A stretch of 64,000 nucleotides of DNA from Climacteris rufus (taxonomy: Eukaryota > Chordata > Aves > Passeriformes > Climacteridae), in contig VZRZ01004360.1 of the NCBI GenBank assembly GCA_013398175.1, forward strand, positions 459 through 64,458. Reading direction: 5' to 3'. The translations under genes and the position numbers were made by a program. This document shows positions 23,518 through 37,552 of this stretch, one piece after another. Position 1 is the stretch's first letter. Every line of letters starts with the position of its first letter. The notes under the pieces were generated by a model that made no database searches, was not told the DNA's origin, and saw nothing but the letters and a program-made list of their open reading frames with translations.

Positions 23518-26500
23518 GTGAGTAGTCTTCAGGATTCAAGTCTTTTTTTTAAAAAAAGAACCCTTTTATCTCCATGTTTTGTAAGGTTTTTTTCATGTGG
23601 TCTTTACTACAGAGCATTTGGAGATTTCATGAGAGAGTATAGGAAGTAAAATACTGTTCATCTTCAACAGTGTCTGTGTTTGTGGTTTTCCTGTTTGAGC
23701 TTCAGTGTGCTGCTCTGGCTTGGGACGGGGGTAGTTGTTATCTGTGACTTACATGCAGCAAAAGAATTATCTGTATGGTCATCAATGACCTGGAAGTATT
23801 TGCTGCCAAAATGTTTTGTTATGAATTTGATCTTTGAGTATTGAGATACCTGTACATTTCAGTTTTTAGATGTTAAGAGACAATCCAAAATCACGCATTT
23901 CTGTGCTGAAAGTAGAGTTTGTTCATAAGGTTTGGTACTATTCTAATTTTAGAAAGATTTCTACCTTTCAGATTAGCAGCAAATGTAGTGTTTCGTGTAT
24001 AAGGAGTATTCGTAAGAAAATTGCCAGCAGTTTTTAAAGCCTTCTTGCAATACTATAAGAGAACTGTAAAATGAGTGATTAATTTAGTGCTTGGATTCAT
24101 AACACACTTCTGTAGAGAATTGTTTGAAGAAGTATATTGTCCTTTAATTGAAGGGCAAGTTTTGCTGTTCCTTTTTGTTCACAACTCCAGTTTTTTAACC
24201 TTTATTAACAGGCTGATTTAGACATTAAATTAGAAAAAATTTGTTAACGTTATACGAATCTACACCTCTGGCAGTCAATTCTTAGAAAGGTATTCTATGC
24301 ACATACCTTAGTTTCATATACTACAGTGAAATAAAGAATCTGAGGAACTCAAATGGAGTATTCACTAAATTCCTTATGAAAATGGGAGTTAAATTGTAAT
24401 AGTTTCTTGCAAATTCCTCTGACTAGGACATTAAAGAAATACATAAAAGATTGTTGCAAATAAATAGTTAGAAATATATTGATAGCTTTGTGATTCCTTG
24501 GTAGTAACCATTAATAATTAATGTTTTAAAATTTATATTGGTATTAAAGTTATTGATTAATAACTTGGGAAAAAATTAAATATTAAATGAAACAAAATGT
24601 AAACATTTATTATAGATATCATAGTACAATTAAGTTCAGATATATTTTGCTAGAATGCAGTTTAGATCCCATCAGAAATATTAAAAAAAAAGAGGAAACT
24701 CAAACAAAAAAAAACCCCTCAAACCTGAGATAGATATAGTTGCCTAAAAATAAATACATAGTAGGGGGAAATTTAGGTGATAAGGATAATTAGAAAGCCA
24801 TAAAAGCCTCTTATATGAAAGAATTAGAAGCTAAATATTATGTTCTCATAAGAGTCAAAAAGGAGCAAGCCCAGTAGTTCTAAAGAACATTGCATAACAG
24901 TGCAGACCGGGCACATGTCCACCATAACACAATGTTGAGGTGATGTTTGAAGGAAGAAATTCATAGCTAATATATAATTACAGCCTTTTGTTTTGTTTTT
25001 TTCTTTTTTGTAAGTTCTACATCCATTCTCAGAATATCTGTGGGAGTCAAAAAGGTCCTTTTTTCCTTCATTTTTAGCAGAAAATGGAAATAATTAGACA
25101 GTTTAAAAGTTTCTTTTAATCACTCTCTGTAACAGTGAAAATTTCTCCTACCTAACATGATGTAAAGCTACTTTATAAATCAACTGGGCTTCACACCCTC
25201 CCTGAAGAAAAAATCCCAAACTGTTACAAGTTTTTCATGTCTCATTATGTAAGTCAGTGTAAATCACTTCCATTCCATTTCGGAATCTGTGTTTCAGAGG
25301 CTTCTGAATTTTGGGGGGAAACCAGTGTCTGTCTTGTTTTTTTACCTGGCTGAACTTGGTGTGTGAACAACCTGCCATTTTAGTTTTAGGAGGTTTTTAG
25401 AATTGAAGCCTCAGTGCAGTGTTTAGTAGAGTTCTTCATGCTGTCAGATTTCATGGCTGTATGAATTTAGACTGAATCAAGTACAGACATGCAGCAGCAT
25501 TTCTGCCAGATTTCCAGAAAACAAGGTTGGGAGTTGATTCCAGTTTTCACATTGGCTTTAAGCTATATTGAAAAAACAAAGTGATGTATCCATGTGAGTA
25601 CCATCAATTCTATACAAAGCTTGTCACACAAGGTTGGCCACCTAATACTTTAAAGTGCTAAATAATCTGAACTGTCATGTGGAGTTTATACTGAAGTAAC
25701 TGGAATTTTTTTTCCCATTGTGTCACTGAAGCATTTGATCTCACACCAAGAATTCGAGGGCTGGTTGTTTCACTGGGCTGTGGTTTGTGTTACAACCTGG
25801 ATAGAATTAAGGTTGTTGTGCCACTCCTGTGGCAGCTTTGGTTTGGATCTATCACAGTCCTTAGAACAGTGCCTGGGAATTCAGTGCTTACGTTGCACTG
25901 AGTTAGTAGTTCCAACTGGAAATATTTTAAAAATTAGTTTCTGTTACCATTTTCTACATGCTGAAGTTTTTTTTAGAAGGAAGCCATTATAAAATGTGGG
26001 TTATTTGTACTTCATTAAATCTTTGTCATTTGCTTACTGATCTAGGTAAGTAAGGTCTCATGTTGTTTGATTCCACTAATATTCCTTCTCAAAGAGAGGT
26101 GGAGAGAGCTCAGAATGTCTGTGATTTGTATATATACTGTCTCCTTCAAATTATTAACTTAAAATAGGATAGGACCCTTTAATGGATTTAGGTCTTATAC
26201 CAATGAGTCTATAGAAAAAATATTCAAGAATACATTAAGATGTTGTGGAGCATGTTTCCTGCTCTGTATATGTAGACATCAAATATGAAAATGGAGGCTG
26301 TGAGGTTGCAAATGAATGGCTGTAATGTACACTGCTAGCATAAACAGCTCTACATCTAAGATATGTTTGTGTTACAGTGAAGCTCTGTTGTAATAATTCC
26401 TTTTCTTCCCCTCTCCCTTACTGTGGGAAAATCCTTGTGTCATAGCCTGCAAAGAATGAAAGTGTGGTTTCCATGAGGGAGTGTATGTGGAAATAATCTC

Positions 26501-26997
26501 CTCTGTAAGTTTTGCCATCAAGGTTTCCCTTGAGAAGGGAAAATTTTGTAGTTGTCCATAGTTGATTATTTCACCTAATGCCTGTTTTCAGAATTGCCTT
26601 TCTATGTCACTCTGCCTTGTTGCTCATCAGCATATTTCATAAAAGTCTACAAGGGTACTGTTTGTAGATATCATTTGTAATTCTTTCTTCTCATATTCCT
26701 AAATAACTAAAAGACTGATTTTTGTGAAAAACCTCATTTTTATAATTTCTGAATATTTGAGGTTTATTTTATGGTCTTGCTGCTTGTTTAAAGATGTGTC
26801 TTGTTCTTCCCTCAGTCCTCTAAGGAAGAAATCGAGTATTGTACAGCATGATGAAATATTAGGGAATTACAATAAAGTAAAAGCATCTGATAGCAGAATG
26901 TATTAATAAATAGGTTACAAAGTACCTAATAATAATCCAGTAAGAAAATTACATTGTCAGAAAGTGAAATTATGAGGTTCTTTATTCTATTTTTTAG
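23518..26997 (+). other. RPS6KA5: Intron 3
   Basis: This 3.5-kb AT-rich intron runs from donor gtgagt to acceptor ttttttag. No repeat element, coding match or RNA gene was recognised; only short A- and T-runs occur. Confidence 0.9.
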
Positions 26998-27113
26998 ACT
27001 ATATAAATGGAGGAGAATTGTTTACTCATCTTTCACACAGAGAGAAATTCTCAGAAAATGAGGTGCAAATTTATATTGGAGAAATAGTTTTGGCACTTGA
27101 ACATCTCCACAAG
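26998..27113 (+). CDS. RPS6KA5: RPS6KA5 exon 4: hinge and alpha-D/E of N-terminal kinase
   Basis: This 116-nt exon starts in phase 1 and ends on a codon boundary. It encodes residues 118-156: DYINGGELFTHLS (hinge and alpha-D), then a helix ending in EIVLALEHLHK (alpha-E), just before the catalytic loop. The acceptor is ttttttag and the donor gtaaag. Small substitutions against human (for example REKFSENEV) are conservative. Confidence 0.97.
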
Positions 27114-27930
27114 GTAAAGTAACTTTATTCTGGTGCTGATTTTGAGGACTTACAGCTGTATTCTTTTTGCATCATATAAAGGAGAGCTATCATCATGTAA
27201 GGAGAGCTATTGTTTTAAATTGAAGGTAGCTTTATCTAGCAATGGGACAGTGGTTGTATAATTAGAAATAATTCCCAGTGAAGTCTTTCTTCTTGTGCAC
27301 CAGATAAAGGCAAAACATTTTTGTCTGCAGTGTGAAGAGTAGTGTTATTGACAGATGATTTGTTCACTTTTAGTAATCCTTGTGAAATGTCAGTAAAAGT
27401 AATTTGTAGTGAACATGCACAAGTTTTTGGTTGTATTGTTCAGTTGTCCTTGTTTCTACACAACTGAGTAGTAGAGTTCTAGCACAATGGTAGACATGAA
27501 AAGTGTTACAGTTCTCAAAGGTAGTAAATAGATTTGTAGGCTATTGCAAAGCATGTATGTATGTACGCTCTGTGTCTAGAACATACAACAGAAGCATCCA
27601 TTTTCATTCTTAATGAAAGCTGAACTGAGTTTTGCACTTAACAGCAATCATTCAGTGACTTTTAGGTTCAAGGGATATATAGTATGTCCTTTAAATTTTA
27701 AGACATTAATGCACAGTGTAATTTCTGATAATTTTAGTTTTCTGATAATTTGTAATTTTTAAGTTATTTCTTCAAAGACTTTTAAAAATTGTCTTTTTTG
27801 AGGTGCAACTTTCATGTGTCAGGTTACCTTAATAATGGAAATTTTGGTAGCTTCATATTTAAATGCATTCAGCAATGCCTTGATGTGATTATACTATTTG
27901 GAAATATTTTTTCTTGTATTCTGTTTGCAG
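27114..27930 (+). other. RPS6KA5: Intron 4
   Basis: This 0.8-kb intron runs from donor gtaaag to acceptor tttgcag. It is plain AT-rich sequence with a short imperfect duplication (ggagagctat) near 27180-27208. Confidence 0.9.
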
Positions 27931-28038
27931 CTGGGGATTATATATCGTGATATAAAACTTGAGAATATTCTTCTCGATTCTGATGGCCATGTGGTGCTGA
28001 CAGATTTTGGTCTAAGTAAGGAGTTTCTTACTGATGAG
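27931..28038 (+). CDS. RPS6KA5: RPS6KA5 exon 5: catalytic loop and DFG of N-terminal kinase
   Basis: This 108-nt phase 0-0 exon encodes residues 157-192. It holds the catalytic loop YRDIKLEN (Asp163, Asn168), with Tyr in place of the His of HRD as is usual in AGC kinases, and the metal-binding DFG at 181-183. Asp181 corresponds to human Asp195. The acceptor is tgtttgcag and the donor gtgagt. Because the exon is in-frame and symmetric, skipping it would keep the frame but remove the active site. The following intron is the longest in the window (15.3 kb). Confidence 0.97.
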
Positions 28039-31000
28039 GTGAGTATTTGGCTCTAAGTGTGAACAGAATTGAGCAAGATCACGAAGTCTCATTGAAATCC
28101 TAAGCACCTTTGAGAAGAGTGGAAAACCTGTATTCTAGAATTCTACACCATACTCAGACAACTAGATTTTGTTCTTACTAGGTTTTGAGCTTTCAGTTTA
28201 TTGATCTTAGGCCTGCCAGTGTTATCAGACATCTTTGCTCTAGTTTTCCCTGAAAAGCCTTCATACTTTCTTCTGCTGCCCTTGACATGACAAGGGTAAG
28301 ATCCACCCAAGTCTGAAAAGTCACTTTTTTGTTTTCAGATGCTTTTTAAAAAAATGCTTGACTCTGCTAATTCTTTGCCATGACTAGGCAAATGGTATGC
28401 TATGACTCTTCTTTATGCTAATAATAATTAATGTATTATTATCTTGTCTCTTTCTCATGTCTTTGTGTCACTTTTAATAAGCTTAATTGCAAGCTTTTAG
28501 GAGAAAAGCTTATCTCTTATTTAATATGTACATAGTACCTAACATAATGATCTCTGACTGTAGATGTTAGCTGTTAATTATTTGTAAGGTACAGTTCTAT
28601 CTCCAAATAGGTTTTTGAGATTTCAGAGAGTCAAAACTGTGCAACATTTTACTTCTGAGAGAATTTTAAAATGGCTCTTTTTTGGCTTTCACTTTAGCTA
28701 TCAGAGGTATTGAAATCTGGGACTGCAGATCTAAAAGTCTTTGTTAGAAGCAGCAGAAGGGTTTTCTAAAAATAGATAGCTGGTAGTTTCCTCTAGAATA
28801 TTTGCATTTCAAATGGAGCTTGGTAGGATTTAGGAGGGACCATTTTGAAAGATATGAAATTTTACTTTCTGAAGCAGGGAAATAGAGATAATGTCAGTAT
28901 ATTCCTTTTAAATTATAGCATGAAACCAAGAGGAGATTCAACTGGTATGAGAAGGGATTAGCAGCAGATTGCCACACCAGTGCAGGAGAGTAAGTACAGA
29001 GAGATGCAGTTTTCATGAGGAAAGAATGATAGTAAAAGGTGTGGCTAGGGAGAGTGGGACCTCCTTAGAGCTGTGAGAGAAAGTGTGCTGGGCACAAGAG
29101 GCAAAGTAAAGTACTGGTATTACTGCACTGGTGGCAGAGAAAAGGAGCTGTTCCCCAGCCTTTGTGCCAAAGTTGAATGAAGCCTCAATCTTCACTGTGT
29201 TAGAATGTCATAATGAATCAGAACCTTCAAGTCTCAGAACAGTTGTTTTTTAAGAAGCACATCTCATCTCTGCTCACCTTTGGCACATCATTTACAAGCA
29301 GTGCAAGGAAAGGGGACGACTTGGATAAGCGTCAGAGATGCTTTGTCTGCTTTATCCACACTCTGAATTGTATTCCTCTTTCTCTAGTCATTAAATAACG
29401 CAGTCTTGCTCCTTGGTCATTCAATGTTGGTTCTTCTGACTCTAATCCATTCTGTTTTCAGTATATACCTCAGAAATCTCTTCATTTAACTATATTTTTT
29501 CTTTTATTCTCTTTCACATTTTATACTTGTCTTCCCTGTCAAAAAATCTCAATGTGTTTTACGTTTCTTTTAAGGAAAAAGTAATTGCAATTGTGTTGTT
29601 CGCTTTCAAAATTTAAGAAATTGTCTGCACTTGACTAAAGTTTTCATGTGTGCTATTGTAATTTAGCTACTGAGCTTAAACGTGATTAAAACGACCCATT
29701 TACACATAGAAATTGACATTTCATATTGTATTCTCTGTAGACTATTCAGGTACTACTAGAACACTTAAAATTCATTACAATAGATACACTTCTGAACCAA
29801 TGTACTTGCAAGGTAGAATTTGCCTGTATAGCTGCATAGTTTTCTATTTTCATGCTCATTGGGTGGCACTTTTAAATCAAATTACACAACTGTTTAAGTC
29901 AGATAAGAGTGTAGCATTTGCAATTTAATCAGAGCAGTGTACTTTCTCCCCCTTTCTTCACGTTTTTCCTGGTCCACCTGCTTCTGGCAAGAACTTTGCC
30001 ATTAAAAATGTATACTTAGGCAAGTGCAATTTATTCTAGTAACCCCACCTTTGGACTGATTTTCTGAAACAAGATATATTTAAGTTATTAAAAATTTATG
30101 CAAATTATCACAATAGAGGCATGCACTATATTTAAAATTCTTATCAGAGAGAAATCCCTCACCATGTATTTATGGATTTTTGGATAGCTTTGAAGTCAAG
30201 GATGCTTGCTAGAAAACATCCTGATTCAGTGTTTTCATTAAGCCTGCTTTAATCTGATGACTGCTAGAGATTTCCAGGTACCTGGGCAAGCACTGAATCT
30301 AACAGGAGTTGTTTTATAATAAAATCTGACTACAAGAATTGCAGCAGATCGACTGTTCAACAGTGAAGAGGTGGGAAGCTGCTTTTCCTGAGCACTGTTT
30401 GAGTGAAAGGAAGCAAATGCATGTGACTTGTAGGAAAACAGAAACCTATTGATTTCTGCCGTGCAGCTACTGAAGCATGAGTGTCAAGAGTGCATTGTCA
30501 AGAATCCTCTCTCTTTTACAGTTATTATGTGAAAGTGCTTATAGCATGTAAGAATTAAGTATCCAAGTTAAAAGCAATGCGGCTTTAAGAGCTTTGAAGT
30601 ATTTTATGCTATTGTTTTGCTAAAACCTGAAATTTGTCTTGTACAAGTGAATCAACAGTGGTTTTGCCTTTGTTTTATCTTTAAATTGAACCCATATGCT
30701 TTTATTTACATGCAAAAAGAAGAAATAACCTGACTAGAATAAAGTAGTTTAGTAAAAAGGAATTTTCATGTAGGCTAGGTCAGTATCACAAGGTATTTAA
30801 GTACGAAATTACTTGTGATGCAAACTTTATTTATAAACTCATAAAGACTTACAGTTTTACTAGCCTAACCATAGAATGGGATTAGGTAAGAGATTAAGAG
30901 ATTGAGAGAGATTTAGTATTACTTTTTATGGCATTTGTATTCTACCCCTGTGATGAATTTAAGGCTAGTGTTTGATTTTTTTTTTTAAATTCTCAACTGA

Positions 31001-34000
31001 ATTGTGAACAAAATTGGGGTAAAAAAGACAATTTTATCCTTATGTTTTCATGAATCTCGGTTGAGTTTGTCTAAGTGGGATTCAGAATACATTTGCATGT
31101 GACATTATGTAGGTTATTATTATTGGGGACATGGAGAATTAGTAGGACTTAAAACTTCTACAGCAGTGTTTTGTTCCTTGCATAAGTGAAATTGCTTCAT
31201 TGTTGCTTTTTTTTTTTCAAATCTTGTAAAACATTTATCTTTAAAAAATGCCAAAACTCCTAAGTTGTTGTTTTGGAGTTTTTTTCTATCCTGTTTCTTG
31301 TGTGTTATCGTTATCTTCTGGACTTGTGGCTTAGTCATATTTTTACCTTTTTATCTCATTAATAACTCTGCTTCTATGGTGAAATTGTTTTGATTTTGTC
31401 AGTGTCAGTTTACCCCAGTCATCAGGCCTGGTCTTAATTTTGATATTTATTGCTAAAACTCTACTTCATTTTTTAAAATCTTTCTTTCCCCTCACATTTC
31501 CTTTAGTTCTGTAACTACCCTAAAAATCATACTTTAATATACATGGAGATCTTTATGTCTTAGAAAAAATAATATGAACACATTCATTGAATTACTGTAA
31601 AAGGGATCTGTTCAACCATGCATAATAGTTAATGTTTTTCTTCTTAATTAACTCCAATAAAGTACCCGTTCTTCCAAAGTATAGTGAGGTGCTCGGTTTT
31701 TCTGCACTGGTACATGTCTTCTGCATTAGCTTAAGTTTGCTCTGAAGTTTTTATGTTTGCTTAGTGAAGTTTAAAAAAATCAGATAATAAATACTGAATG
31801 TTGTCAGTATTCAAACAATGTGTCTGCAAGCATACAAATGCCTCAGCAATAAATAATATAAAAGTGGATATTCTGTATGAGGGATGATTGATTTGAAACC
31901 TAAGACAGTTGTTGGATGTCTGTGTACTTTTATCTGATGTGTGGAATAAATAGTTCATATACGTTGTTGTTTTTTCATCTGAAACTCTCTTGGTCAGAGT
32001 TGCAAATTTAGGTATAACTCCCAGATGCTTTTCACTGTTGAAGAGTTTGTTTTCATTTATTAGATGATAGAACTTTTTGTTCTGGAAATAAAATTGGTAT
32101 GTAATTGTAAAAGATTTTAAAGGACATTTTGTTGAAGGAAAAATGATAAAATGGAGGTTAGTCCACTATGGGTTTTGGTAGATGAAGTAGGAAGAGATTT
32201 GTAACATTCTTAGTGTATTTTACAGGTACAGATCAGAGAGAGGTGACTACAGCTTGACTCATTTAGTGCTTTAGGAACTGTCACCTCACGAGTGACCCAG
32301 TGGATTAGATGTGCATTTAACTTTAAAAGACCCTTTATAATTGTCCAATTAAAGTGACAATGTCCTATCATTGCAATTAGATAGTGCGTCCTCCAAACAT
32401 TGAGCATTCTCTTGCAAAAATGAGTAAAATAATCCATACTGGAGATTAATTACTATATATGCTTGTGTTTTAGTTAAAGGATTGTTCAGTGATGTAGACA
32501 TAACAAACACACTTATAAACAGCAGATTGACATTTCTGCAAAGAGGAAAAAGTAAGAGGAAGCTAAATAGTGAAATTAGTCCACAGAAGTTAACATGGGT
32601 TATAGATCTGTCTGGATAATTAGTTTTGGAAAAGAAATGAAAAAATGGCAAGTTGGTGTTTTAACTATCATGAAATTGAATATTAAGAACATACCAAATA
32701 CTCTAAAGGCACATCACTGAATTGGACTAATTTAATTGCAGAACTGGGTCATCAGTAATCAGATGACTGTTTGAGCCTTTGCCCAAGAGATTTCCCTTTT
32801 CAGTCCTTATCACAAAGAAGATTGTGCTTTCCCAGCATGGACCGGTAATGCAGAAGACCAGAGCATAAAATAGTTTCTGTCTAGATTTTGATGCTAAAAT
32901 CTAAAAGTGCCATTAAGAATTTTTACAAAACAGATCATGACTTCTTACAATGACTACTTCAAGGAAGCTGTTTTCCTAATGTAATATACCACTTAAAAAA
33001 AAAGAAAAATCCTGTTTTGGGGAGAATACCAGTCTGTGTTTAGTCTCATATCTTCTGTTGGATACTAGAAAAATATGTTGTTAGTCGAAGCAGAAAAATT
33101 CTGTTTCTGTTTTCCAAGGAAAAACAAGTAGCTTTCTGAGGGCAAATGCTGCCATTGTCATTAATCCTTTTCTCTTATAGATTTTTTTTTTTGCTTTTGC
33201 TTTACCGTGAATACCTTAATTCCATGAGACTTGGGCAACCAGACTGGGAAAAACTTACATGACCACAGATTCATGGCCAAATGTAAATGAATTTAGAACC
33301 AGATGGATTGCCTTTGAGCAAAATTGTCCACTCCCACTCCTTTACCTTTTACATATGGAGCTCTCTGAAGCTATGAGTGTTTATTTGACATGTTCTTTAA
33401 GATTTAAAAAAAAAAAAAAGGATAAACTTTTGAAGGCTTGTAGTGGCAGCTAGTAGAATTTTTCCCAGAACTGCTACTCTTGCATACCTTATAATTTTGT
33501 TTCTCTTTGAAGAAAGATGAGTTTTTCAGATTTTGCTTTGTATACTGTTCTTCTTTCTGGGTACTATTACCTCTCCTCAAAAAGACAATACTTTAGAAAA
33601 CAAGCCTTCCAAAAATTGGAATTTTGAGAAGAACCTTGTACAAAACGTTCATCTAAGTTGACAATGGTACGTACTTGCATTCCTCCCACACAATAATATG
33701 CTGTTTCTGAATTTTTTTGTCTGCAGAATTGAGACTTTTGTTTTCTTTACTCTCAGTTATTTGCTTTAAAATCCATTATCAGGAAATCCATTATCAGGAA
33801 CTGGTTTAAATAATTTCTTGCAGAATTGCAATTGCATTGCACTGTGAAAGCAAACATAGCTGTTCTAGAAGTCTGTGTCAAGGTTTCTTGAACCTCCACT
33901 TGACATTACATGAGGGTGTGGCTTCCATTCTGGGGTCACAGAGGTAGAGATTGCATGTTTCCTGGTTAACACACAGTGCAAGCTTTAGCTGCTTGTGCTA

Positions 34001-36910
34001 TCCCTTATTATCCCTATCTGCCCTATTGCAACCATTCTAGCTTTAGTCTAAACCTTTGCCTTCACATTACAGTCCTCATTAAGATTTTGTTACATGCAGC
34101 AGAGCAGTCTGACTAGTGTACCACTAAACTTTTTGCCTGTCTTTGGTTTTTTTCTCTGCATTTTAAGCCTATATCACATCTGTTGACTGTGAGAGGTCTT
34201 TCTGTCAATTTTCTTATGTCTTTGTAAACTAAAACTGTAATTATTATTATTCTAGGCAATTAAAATGTTGACGGAGAAGGTTATAGGTATAATTTCTCTG
34301 GACGCAGGGTTTTTTTCCTTGGTGCATTTTTATTCTTGAGGTAAATATCTATGGTAGAATGACCTGTAAGGCTCACTGAAGGTACAGGTCCTGTTTCTGC
34401 AAAGAATTTAAACTTTTCAATCTTTACTTGGGATTTTTCTGAAATGCAAATCCATTCAGCAGGTCAGCTTGTTAGTGGCACCTCTGCTATGTGGCCTTTA
34501 CATATTGCATGGAAATTTTCATTTATGATAGTAGTATTTTGATTTATCCTATGGTCCTGGTTTTCTTATTAAGCTTACCAAGGGAACTGTTAATGTCTCA
34601 CTTAAACAGTAGCTTGCAGCCAGTTTGCTGATAGCTAATAGAGGAGATAGTGTGTGTGATACTGCTGAACTCTTCGACTGCTTAAGTTCTTCAGTCTTGT
34701 AAGCTGTTCCCGGAGGAACTGTGGTTCTTGACTAGTTTGTCAGGAAGCAGTGGGATGGGGAGAGTGCTCCCTGCGTTAATGTGAGCTGGGAGCTGAGGGT
34801 GACAGTGAGGCAGGTACGGATCGGTGTGCTCACTGACCAGTGGTGCAGTCCCACAGCTGCTAAACAAGAGGATCAGAGCGAGTCCAGTGCCAGAAAAACA
34901 GGACTGGGCAACAGTCCAATGGTTGTCTGAAAAGTTTGTTGTGAGGAGAGAGGCTTGAGGACAAGCCAGGATTTGGAATTGATGGATGGGGATCAGCAAC
35001 GTACCCAGCCAAGTACAGACATACAGCACGGGTGACATGAGGATCAAGAACAGGAGCCTGAACTTCTGCTCCCAGCTGAAAGTGGAGGAGGTGCCTGACA
35101 AGGTTCCACACAGGTAACTCAGCTGCATTTTGTCAGAGTTGGTCTTAAGCAGAGATGCCTTAACCCCTAGGGTTGCTGAAAGAGGTTTCAGAGCCTGTTG
35201 ATAAGCTCAGGGCCCTGACATTGTTATCCTAGGAAAGCTTTCACTGTTTATGCTTGTAGCCAAGCCTAAATTACAACTTTCAATACTCTGACTACATACA
35301 CTTACAGCTGTACAAAATAGGAAGAATGATAATACTCATTCTTGTATTTTAGAAATGGTTATATTTTTTCATTTCTGATTTGAAAGCTATCTGATTTTGT
35401 GATTTTGAAGCTATTTGAAACACTGATAGAGCCCAGAGAGGGTCTAATTAACGCAGCCTGGAACTTTGAGGTACCTTTAATAAAGGTAGAAAGACAACTT
35501 GGGACTTGAAGCATTATTTCAGAGGTATAAACCCTTAAGGAAGGTGGTTTTACTCCAGTGTGTTTCCTTGGATTAGTCAAGTGAAGAGCTAAACCAAGAG
35601 TTCTTTGGTGCGGTACAAATACTGGCATCTGTTCATGCCTAGAAATTAATCTACCACTTTAGGCATTTGAGGAGACTAAGAAATGGATTTTATGTTGCTG
35701 TTGAAAGGGCAAGAAAATTATTTAATTTGATAACCTGTGAAACTCTTTAGGTGGGCCCATACACCCAATTAAGTCTTACTCCTGAATACAGTAGCATTAT
35801 ATATCCTTTCTAACCTTTGCTGTCTGAATTTGCTTATTTCTTAACTAATTACATTTTTCTTCAATGGCCTTGTAAAGATAGTAGAATGAATGATTCTTCT
35901 GTCAATTTCCAAATATGCATTGAATAAAATAAAATTACTAGAAGGGACAGTTTAGTGTATATTGTTTAAATTGTTCTTGTTAACTAAGAAATTGGTCAAA
36001 CCATAAAATAGAAGAATCAATGGCCATACCATTGTGACTGAAGCTGTTTGTATTATATTGATACTGATAAATGTGCAATTTCAGAAATCTTAGAAAAACA
36101 TTTTAGCGTTATTCTTCAAGAGAATTCACTGCCTGTTTAGTGTCTCCAGTGCTGTTACCTCTTGCTGCCATTTCTAGTTATGAATTGAGAGTCTGTGCTT
36201 CTGCCTTACCCTCTTTGAGTAAGACCCGTGGAAGTGCAAAATGCAGATTTAATGGAGTGGGTGAAGTGTTGCAGTCCTAGCCAGGGTTGCCGTTGCAAGT
36301 GATTCCTGCAGAGTGTGTTAGGACTTCTGTACATTCTAGGTAACTTAGGGCTGGGAGCTGTTAAATGCTCTAATACAAAGTTAGATGCTTAGTATCTTTT
36401 GGGACAATTATTCCCCTGATGAGTGTATTTTTTTTTTTTTACTAAAACCTTCTGTGAGAGGATATTATGCATGTTCGTTGCCATCACTGAACCTTCAGGA
36501 GAAGGGTACCCTGTATGTCTGTTTAACAGGACTGACTCTTCTGCTGGGCTCTTGTAGCTGAATGAACTAGAAAGACAATCTTCACCACACAAAAATTAAG
36601 TCCATGTGAGGAGAAGTATATGAGAAGTCATAGAAATTGATCTGTGTGTTTCCTGTTCAGAGTTTGCATGAAGCACAAAGAAATAGAATAGCACTTAAGA
36701 AATAGAATTCTTCTTAGGTACAGTTAGTGTGTTAATAATCATACCACAAAATAGACATTTGAGTAACTTTACAAGCAGTTCTGCATTTCTCCAGTATATG
36801 AAGTATAGGTTGTTAGGTGATTGCTCAAACAGAAGCCCCACTATACAGACAATTTTAGCTAAATTATGGTTTTCATAAATCTGATTTGTCATCTGTAAAT
36901 CTGATCTGAA

Positions 36911-37175
36911 AGTTGGTATAGAGGATTTTAGTATCCATGCAATAAAGGGGGAATTGGCCTTGATTAAGTGGAAAGGCCATATGTGTATTGATTTAACACC
37001 TTATTTAAACTCTTTATGCAATTTCCGAGTACCTCCAACAGTGAAGTATTCCTCTTATCTTGCTAGCTCATAACGTTTTGAAACCGTCATAATGACAAGG
37101 TCAGATTAAGTGAATGAAGCAATTTAATCTGCCAACTAACAAGTATGGACAAGCATAGAAATGTTGTAAGAATGT
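36911..37175 (+). repeat. 265-bp direct duplication, left copy
   Basis: This block recurs at 37288-37552 with no difference visible by eye. The left copy ends where LTR-like sequence begins. The right copy begins immediately after an N. The arrangement looks like overlapping contig ends, not an old duplication. Confidence 0.92.
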
Positions 37176-37286
37176 GTCGTGGTTTGAGAAGTTTGGGGGG
37201 TCTAACTTTTTGGGTGTGGTAGGGGCCAAAAGATGGCTCCTGTAAGGAGCTTCCAGAAGCTCCCACAGCTGTCCAGTCAGGGCCTA
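37175..37286 (+). mobile_element. LTR-like fragment, 5' end only
   Basis: About 112 bases start with TGTCGTGGTTTGAG, a beginning I associate with avian endogenous retrovirus LTRs, and continue in GC-richer sequence (gatggctcctgtaaggagct). They end abruptly at the N at 37287. The matching right-hand copy of the flank lacks this insert. The LTR 3' end, primer-binding site and internal genes are not present, so no family can be assigned. Confidence 0.5.
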
Positions 37287-37287
37287 N

Positions 37288-37552
37288 AGTTGGTATAGAG
37301 GATTTTAGTATCCATGCAATAAAGGGGGAATTGGCCTTGATTAAGTGGAAAGGCCATATGTGTATTGATTTAACACCTTATTTAAACTCTTTATGCAATT
37401 TCCGAGTACCTCCAACAGTGAAGTATTCCTCTTATCTTGCTAGCTCATAACGTTTTGAAACCGTCATAATGACAAGGTCAGATTAAGTGAATGAAGCAAT
37501 TTAATCTGCCAACTAACAAGTATGGACAAGCATAGAAATGTTGTAAGAATGT
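37288..37552 (+). repeat. 265-bp direct duplication, right copy
   Basis: This is the second copy of 36911-37175. It starts directly after the N and continues without an insert into unique intron sequence (tactgaaaacc), so it looks like the unoccupied version of the site. Confidence 0.92.

Noticed and set aside
33765..33802. Tandem copy of aaatccattatcagg
   Set aside because: A two-unit 16-base repeat of the kind expected from replication slippage; not informative.
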